Of a DNA stretch of 64,000 nt, positions 57,926 to 64,000 are shown in pieces; position 1 is the first letter of the stretch, and each line of letters opens with the position of its first letter. The notes below the pieces were generated by a model that had not been told where the DNA came from, ran no database searches, and saw only the letters and a program-made list of their open reading frames with translations. A program made the position numbers and the translations under genes. This stretch comes from Penelope pileata (taxonomy: Eukaryota; Chordata; Aves; Galliformes; Cracidae), in assembly GCA_013396635.1 (NCBI GenBank), contig WBMW01000442.1, forward strand, positions 248,001-312,000, in the 5' to 3' direction.

Positions 57926-60060
57926 TGCTGCAGACTTTGACAAGTAAGGCCGCCTGTCTCTTGCAAGTATGCTTTGAAAAGCATAAATTGGACATTAGGT
58001 GATTATAGACATTGAAAAGGTTCAGGAAAGATCCGCTTGTTCCAGTGCCCATCGGAATTCTAGCATCTGCTTTTTATACCTATTATATTTACACTTTGGA
58101 AATTGCTAGCTGTAAAATTATCTGGTATTCAGGATTCAAGGGATCTATTGCCATTTATGTCACTCCTTCATTGACTCAGCTAACCTTATGCTTCGTTTAA
58201 CTTTTCTGAATATAAGTATAAAAACACCTACCTCCTCGAGGCTTCAGTTAATGAAGAATTCCATCTTCGTTCCTGCCCAGTGTAATTGCTTTACATCTGT
58301 GCCACTGTAAATACCATCATGATTCAGTCCAATGTTTATAGCCCCTCATCCCATAGCAAAAGGCGTATTACATATTCATTCACAAGCAACTGGCATCCAT
58401 GTTTAAATTAGACAATTATTACGGGTATGCAACCAGAATAATCTTCTGTAAAAATATCTCTTTTACTCTGTGAGCCCTCTTAGGGCTTGGAAAGCAGATT
58501 GGAGGCAATTTCATGTGTTTATATTAGCTTGCTGCTAAGAATGAATCACAGTTTCTGCACAAATCCACTGAAGTGTTAATAGCATCTGTTCATTTTATAG
58601 AAAGTGATGGATTTAAAAATGGATGAATGGAGAAGAAAAACAGTCCCATCACCCTGGTGGTCCTGTGTCCAAATGACATGTTGTGCTGAACAGCGACAAA
58701 TTTTTATGCAGCTTCTTTAAAGAAAAGCCACCCTTTTGTGTGTGTAGACCGTCACTCCCTGAGCACTGCGTCCTTCTACAGTGTGAAATCACAATGACTA
58801 CTTTGAGAAACAAAAGGAGTTGGATTTCTCTTATGTTGTGTAACAAAGTGGTAGTTCAACTGGGCAGGTGGTTCAGGTGTCTGCATGCTCCGCTCAGTGC
58901 ATGAGTTGCAAATGTGGATTCCTCAAATCCCCATTCAGCTGCTGCCTGATCAAACTCCCTAGAGACATCCATACACTTCTATGCATAAATCCCTCCCTTC
59001 AGCATATAGCCTAATGAGTTGATTTTTAACCTGGGCAATAGGAGAAATATTTCAACTAGCGGTGCGTAGCTTTGCGGTGATGGCATTGACTTAGAGGGGG
59101 AGATGACTGGAGATCCAGTGCTTACACAAAAAGACTGGAAAATAAAAAAATATTGGATAAAATGCAGAAAACATTAGCTCTTTGCCCCAGAGCAGGCTGA
59201 GGGAGATTCAGGATCTGATTTTGAACACCAGCATGGACATACCTGTGATAGGAATGATGAAGACTTCAGACTCTCCAGCCGGTTCTGTGAGTAATGTATA
59301 CTATCATGTGCCATCAGATGGGAGTGGGCTCAGAGCTCAGAGTGCCAGCAGCAGCTGCCACTGGCACCCATTCAGACTATCTGGTGCAGTGGTAATCACT
59401 TATATTCTCACATGCAATGTGGTAACTTCTCCTTTGGTTGGAATGGGGAAGTTGGAGAGTGGCAGTGATACGCTGGCATGGGAGACAGAGCAAATTGCAG
59501 TAAAAATAGCAGCTTAGGACCCTTGCTCCAATAAATCTATGGCTGGGTTTGCACTAACTGGAGTTACAGGCAGAAATAAAATCTGCATTCACATTGTGTG
59601 TTGGAGGTGTTCCTGTGTTGAGGGTGCAGCTGGAGTACGCAGGCCACCTTCTCCGACAGCCATATGCTCCCTCCTTCTCCAGCCCTGATCCTAGCCCCAC
59701 TCGTGCAGGTTCTGCCTTCATCTGACCCCTGCTGAGCCAATTTAACGCACTAGTCTTATGGGAAACTACATTGAGTCTCTCATGGTCCAGTCAGGTGAGC
59801 CTGAGAGCTGGCACAAGCAGCAGAAGGGAGGGACTGGAGCAAGAAGGAAGTGAAGGGGAAGGAGAAAAGGGAGAAGAATCATCCCCTTTGGCAGCAGGGA
59901 TGCTTTAGATTAGCTCAGCCATATCATCTAACTGGATTGTGAGAGTAAAGTCTGCTCTGTTTTCTGTTATTGCTTGCTTTATGCTTTGTTTGTTTTGCTT
60001 TTGGATAGGAAGAAATGTAGCTGTATATGTTTGGGAGAGGGTTTTGGGCAAACATCCTGA
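57926..60060. other. Anonymous non-coding stretch
   Basis: A purine-rich stretch at 59813-59880. Open frames of about 110 codons at 59182-59517 (+) have no recognisable motif. Confidence 0.45.
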
Positions 60061-60300
60061 TCTGACATCTGTTCAATGCAGCTTGGACTGAGAATTTTAG
60101 GCCCCTCCCTGCAAATGTTGGGTTTAAATGCTCCCCTGCCCAGCACACCCTGTTGGCCAGTGGCCTCCCGGCGATGCCAGGAGCACCCTGAGATGCTGAG
60201 CTCAGCCCACGCACTGCACAGCTCGTCTCTCGCGGGGCTGCTTCCCATGGTGCCAGCTCCTGTTCCTCGTCCCTGTGGGGAGAAGCTTGAGGTCACAGCA
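60061..60300. other. Locally GC-rich segment
   Basis: GC is clearly above the surroundings, with about 8 CpGs (e.g. cctcccggcgatgcc, gtctctcgcggggctg). Frames on both strands are open but share no family motif. It could be an old repeat, a small exon or chance compositional drift. Confidence 0.3.
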
Positions 60301-61077
60301 GAAACTAGGGCAAAGCCAGGAATTGCATTCTCCTTTCCTGTGTTGCAGTTTGGTCTCTTAATTATTATTTCAGTTCTTCCTGTTCGGTATGAGGGTCCCT
60401 CCTCTCTCTCCCAGATTTACGTGTGTATCTTCTGTATGTCAGCAGCAGAGGAGAATCATCGGCAGAAACTCAACACTGGGACAGAAAAAAAAAATGTCCT
60501 GTAAGCATTCGTTTGTATTTGAGAATGATTTTTCTTCAGCTGTGCTATGACCTCACTTAGATTGTCAGGAGAATCTAAAATTACGCTTCAGTGCCCCTCT
60601 TAAGTTCCCTTGTAAAGTTCTTGGGTGTTGTCTGGAGCATTATTATATGTTATATAATATTATTATATATTATTATTATTCAGCAGAAGAATGGGGGTGC
60701 TAAAATGGTTCAGCAGCAGAGCCCTCGTGGCCTGCTGGAAAAAGTGATTGTAGGTATTAGGGTCTGTGCGAGTACAGTTTTTCCCTCGATCTAGCTCATT
60801 TCCCTGATGCCTGCCTTGTTTCGGGGAACAGAAGCTGAATTATATGTAGATTCTGATTTGCCATTTATGTCAGAGGATCAGATCCTGAAATACTTTGCTT
60901 CTGAACTGTTAAGTTATAAATGTGGAAGGTTCCCACCTGAACAGGGAACCCAAATAAACAGATGCGTATAGCAGAGGAACCCTGGCAGTGTTCCTGTCAC
61001 AGAAATGTTGAAACATTTAGAAATAAAACCCTTCTCTGTTGTTATTTCTCTAAAGCTTCTCTAGTAACAGCATACAG
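60301..61077. other. Anonymous stretch with an AT-only tract
   Basis: The 60638-60680 part is almost pure A/T with ATTATATAATAT-type self-complementary strings. Nothing else recognised. Confidence 0.45.
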
Positions 61078-61133
61078 TTTGATAGCTTTAATGTGGATGT
61101 TAAAGCTATCAAAAGCGGCAAACTAATCGCCGC
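61078..61133. repeat. Two adjacent hairpins; first is a perfect 14-bp inverted repeat
   Basis: The arms tttgatagctttaa (61078-61091) and ttaaagctatcaaa (61100-61113) are exact reverse complements around an 8-base loop. One base later a second, GC-rich inverted repeat begins: gcggc (61115-61119) and gccgc (61129-61133) around 9 bases. The pair resembles a small structured RNA or a protein-binding palindrome. No T-tract follows as expected for a Pol III terminator, and no known family is recognised. Confidence 0.88.
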
Positions 61134-61189
61134 ATTTACCGTACTTTGAGAATTGCTTGAGTGGTGCTATAAAGTAACACCAAAACAAC

Positions 61190-61205
61190 AAATAATAATA
61201 ATAAT
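61190..61205. repeat. (AAT)n microsatellite
   Basis: About five AAT units. Confidence 0.8.
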
Positions 61206-64000
61206 GAGAGCCAAATGAGCTGAAGCACTGCAGGGACCTTACATGTGGTAGGTTTTGTGAAGAGAATTAACATGAAAGAGGGTTCATCTGGGGGTAAAGG
61301 TCGGGGCAGATAAACTCCTATGTTCTGATACATTTCCTTAAAGTGGGAAGCGCTTTAGAAAGCAAGGCTGTGGGAAGAAGCTGTCAGCAACGGGGTGGTC
61401 AGCGGTGTCAAGGGTGGTGGCCTATGTTTTTCTTCTGTTGCAGCCTTTCATCCTCCATCTGTCAAGCTCCATAATTTTCAAGGCAGACAGTCTATTTTTA
61501 ATACAAACCTTTAACTTCCCAGGTCTGAAGTGCCCCTTTTATCTTGGAATAATACAAAAATGGCAGTAGCTGTTGGGAAGATTGTTTAAAGCTGGCGTTC
61601 CCAGCCGGGTCTCCTCGGGGTGGCACCAGGTTCCAGTCACCCTGTCTGAGCAGAGGTGTGTGTGCATGTTGCTGCTGAAGGGTGGGCTGCGTCTCCGCCC
61701 ACCAGCCAGCTGTTCGTAAAGCGCGGAGCCTGGCACGGTGCTGGCCTGAAGATCCCACACAGTGCTGTAATGCAGCACAAAAGCAAAAGGTAGCTGGCTG
61801 GGGAAAGTAGTCCTGGGGAGAGGCAGCCTGGGGCATGGCTGACTCACACACCTGCAGGCAACAGTGGTGGGACCAGTGTGGCCCCATGTATCCTGTTGGC
61901 ACTGCCCCACGGGGCATCACAGCCCCATTGCTGACTCACTTGCCCAGCGCTGACCACGTGGTATTGCTACAAGGACCGATGTCAAACAAAAGGACTGAGC
62001 CTGTGCAAAACCCCAGGCAGGCACGCACCTGAGTGAGAGACTAATGCGAGTCCAGGCTTCCTCCACACTGCTCTGCGTTCTAGTGCTTAGTTAAAGCTGA
62101 TGTCTTAGCACGGCTTGTGTCATATAATTTCAGCATGAACAAGACTTGGCCCGCACTCAAAATACACAGTGTTTAAGTGTTTAAATTAAGGCTTAACTGA
62201 CTCAGACACTGAATCTTGTTTCAGCCACCGGGTTGCTCTGTTACTAAACGCTTCAAACTGGAGCTCCCCCATTCATCTGCAGGGTTTGTCACAGCAGAAC
62301 TGGAGATAACTGAGGCGTCCAGATGAGTAAACAGTAGAAGTCCTAGACACAGAGAAATCAGTGGGATTTTTTCAAGGGGCTGACTGGAGGCCTAGATTTC
62401 ATCCAACTACCACAGCTGCAGTTCTTGCTAGGAGAGAGCTGCATGTACCCCTTCCTTCATTCCCCAATATCCACATAACCCTTAAACATCCAAGGGACAG
62501 TACTGAAATACTTGCCGTGAATAGATTTAAGTAAGTGTGGTTTCTTGACCTGGAAAATAAACCTCTGATATACAAGTATCTCTGAGTATGTTGGGGGCCA
62601 TCTTATTTCTTTATCCCTCTTGACACTGCTGCTGGTTGGACTTGTGAGGTCTGCCCTTCTGTAGTTTAACAGAAAAATGAGCTGTTATATTCCTTATCTG
62701 CTTGTAAATGAAGTTGTGAATAATGACTGCAAATCCAGGTTGCTTTTTAGCTTGTGTTTGCATCATTCAGGGCAAGAAATGCCATAGAATGAAAATCAGG
62801 GTTGGGCAGGGATAGAAAATTTGGGTCCAGATCTGAACACAAATGTTTGCAAATGTGGAACAGAGAAGGGGCTCTGGTCCACACATTTAGCTTAGCTTGT
62901 TACTGAAATTCAAATTCAGTTGCAATATGTGGAGATGGATCCAAATTCCCTTGGCAACAGGAAGTGTTTGGAGGTGTGGGTATTTCAGGCCATCAGTCAA
63001 AAGGACACAGATGAGCACACATGCATCAGCTTGCCCACACACATATGTGTGCACACACATTTCTCTGCAAGAGTAGGAAGTGGAAACTCCCTGCAAAGAG
63101 AAAACATTGCACTACTAATGACTTTGGTCACAAACATTATCATATGCAACCTGCTGTTGTTTTTGCATTGTACTGGGGAGCAGAATCTTTGAAATGTGGA
63201 AAACTTTCTAGCAGTGTCCTTTAGTGCTGTATGCAAACTTTTAGGTACTAAGCTTCCTAATCACTACCGTATGGCTCATAAAAGAAGCAATCCGATACCA
63301 AGTACCAAGAGAGGTTGTTATTCCTCCGCTCTATCCTATACCACTCCAAACGTTAGAACAATAAATACATCTACCTCTTGTTTAAGATCACTTAAAATAA
63401 GTTGTTTTAATTAAACTTCCTTGCAATCTATCTGCACTAAGTGATTAAGTGCCTCTTCTTTCAGTGAAAGGAGAAGGGATTATCACAAAACAAGACGGAC
63501 TGAATTATGGGCAGTACTAGGACCGGGTAAAACTGCTGAATATTTTCCATCTAAATTCATGTGAAAATACTGAAGTCCGAGTTTGCATGATGTTATTTCT
63601 CTCAACTATTCCCCCCTCTTTTCAGTCCTCCTTCCCTCCCCACCACCCCAGAGTCAATGAAATAGTTATTTCCCTCAGGTTAAAGTTCAGCTTTGAATAT
63701 CAAATTTAAAAGCTGCCTGAGAAGAGAGCTTTCTTTACTCAATGGGCATCATTTTCAGCAAATGAACTTAAAAAATGGAAATGTGGTAACTGTGTTGATG
63801 AAGTATACCTATTTTAAACTGTACCAAATTTGCAATAATTTTGAGATGTTTAGTGACCAGTTCTTTGCAGCTTACCATAAAAAATGTTTGTGGGGGGTTG
63901 TTATGCTATTTTTATGTTTAACTCTGGAATATCTTGTGTGAATTAAAATTCAGTAATTATTCTTTCAAGCCAATCTTCTTAAATTGCTCTCCACTTAGGA
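61206..64000. other. Anonymous stretch to the window end
   Basis: It contains a GC- and CpG-richer patch at about 61590-61745 with overlapping open frames on the minus strand (61498-61920) that I take as chance. There is a 14-bp self-complementary palindrome cacacatatgtgtg at 63038-63051 within a CA/TG-rich tract. No gene or transposon is assigned. Confidence 0.45.

Noticed and set aside
61498..61920. Two overlapping minus-strand frames of 140 and 123 codons
   Set aside because: Both are open only because the segment is GC-rich and stop-poor; neither has motifs and they overlap in different frames.
62800..62960. Ancient dispersed repeat suggested by gggtccagatctgaac and similar strings
   Set aside because: The resemblance is limited to a few short words without a collinear match.
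63038..63051. Palindrome cacacatatgtgtg as a regulatory operator
   Set aside because: It sits in a CA/TG-rich tract where self-complementarity arises easily from simple-sequence composition.

Overview
The window looks like nuclear DNA from a bird, probably a galliform such as chicken or turkey or a close relative. The best evidence is a set of CR1 LINE fragments on both strands, several ending in the CR1 3' signature (tccttccaac followed by attctatgat-type 8-10 bp repeats). A degraded, internally deleted mariner-type DNA transposon of the chicken Mariner1_GG/Galluhop type supports the same reading. The DNA is AT-rich, has no operon-like gene packing, has stop codons throughout all frames, and contains one 95-base assembly gap. 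The species call is an inference from repeat families.

Layout. 1-5 kb: an old MIR-like SINE (about 1276-1480), the longest CR1 copy (about 2025-2892), an AT/GA microsatellite, then a poor assembly patch (G-runs, one N, and the gap at 4961-5055). 5-17 kb: mostly anonymous DNA with a diverged repeat pair, one possible hAT end, a GA microsatellite, a perfect 14-bp hairpin at 10007-10046, an ancient CR1 tail and a short CR1 tail. 17.7-22 kb: an old reverse-strand CR1, a T/C-tract with an N, the mariner remnant (about 19974-20543), a perfect 28-bp tandem duplication and a small CpG-dense patch (21651-21720). 22-45 kb: sparse DNA with CR1 pieces near 28.3, 30.8, 32.6, 35.1 and 43.9 kb, more MIR-like remnants, a degenerate 70-75 bp repeat at 33.45-33.65 kb and a 35-bp tandem duplication at 43.67 kb. 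45-64 kb: two or three short exon-like blocks (45298-45353 +, 50291-50387 -, 55855-55971 -), more MIR-like remnants, and a pair of adjacent hairpins at 61078-61133.

I recognise no complete protein-coding gene, no tRNA, rRNA or known small RNA gene, and no CRISPR array. Apart from transposon remnants, the open reading frames are short and resemble nothing I know. The window is best read as intergenic sequence or the inside of a very large intron. If a gene crosses it, the 97-base block at 50291-50387 on the minus strand is the best exon candidate, because it is open, keeps CpGs, encodes a charged helical peptide and is flanked by usable splice sites. I found no convincing new multi-gene system. 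The observations most worth checking are the two perfect hairpins, the candidate exons and the CpG patch.
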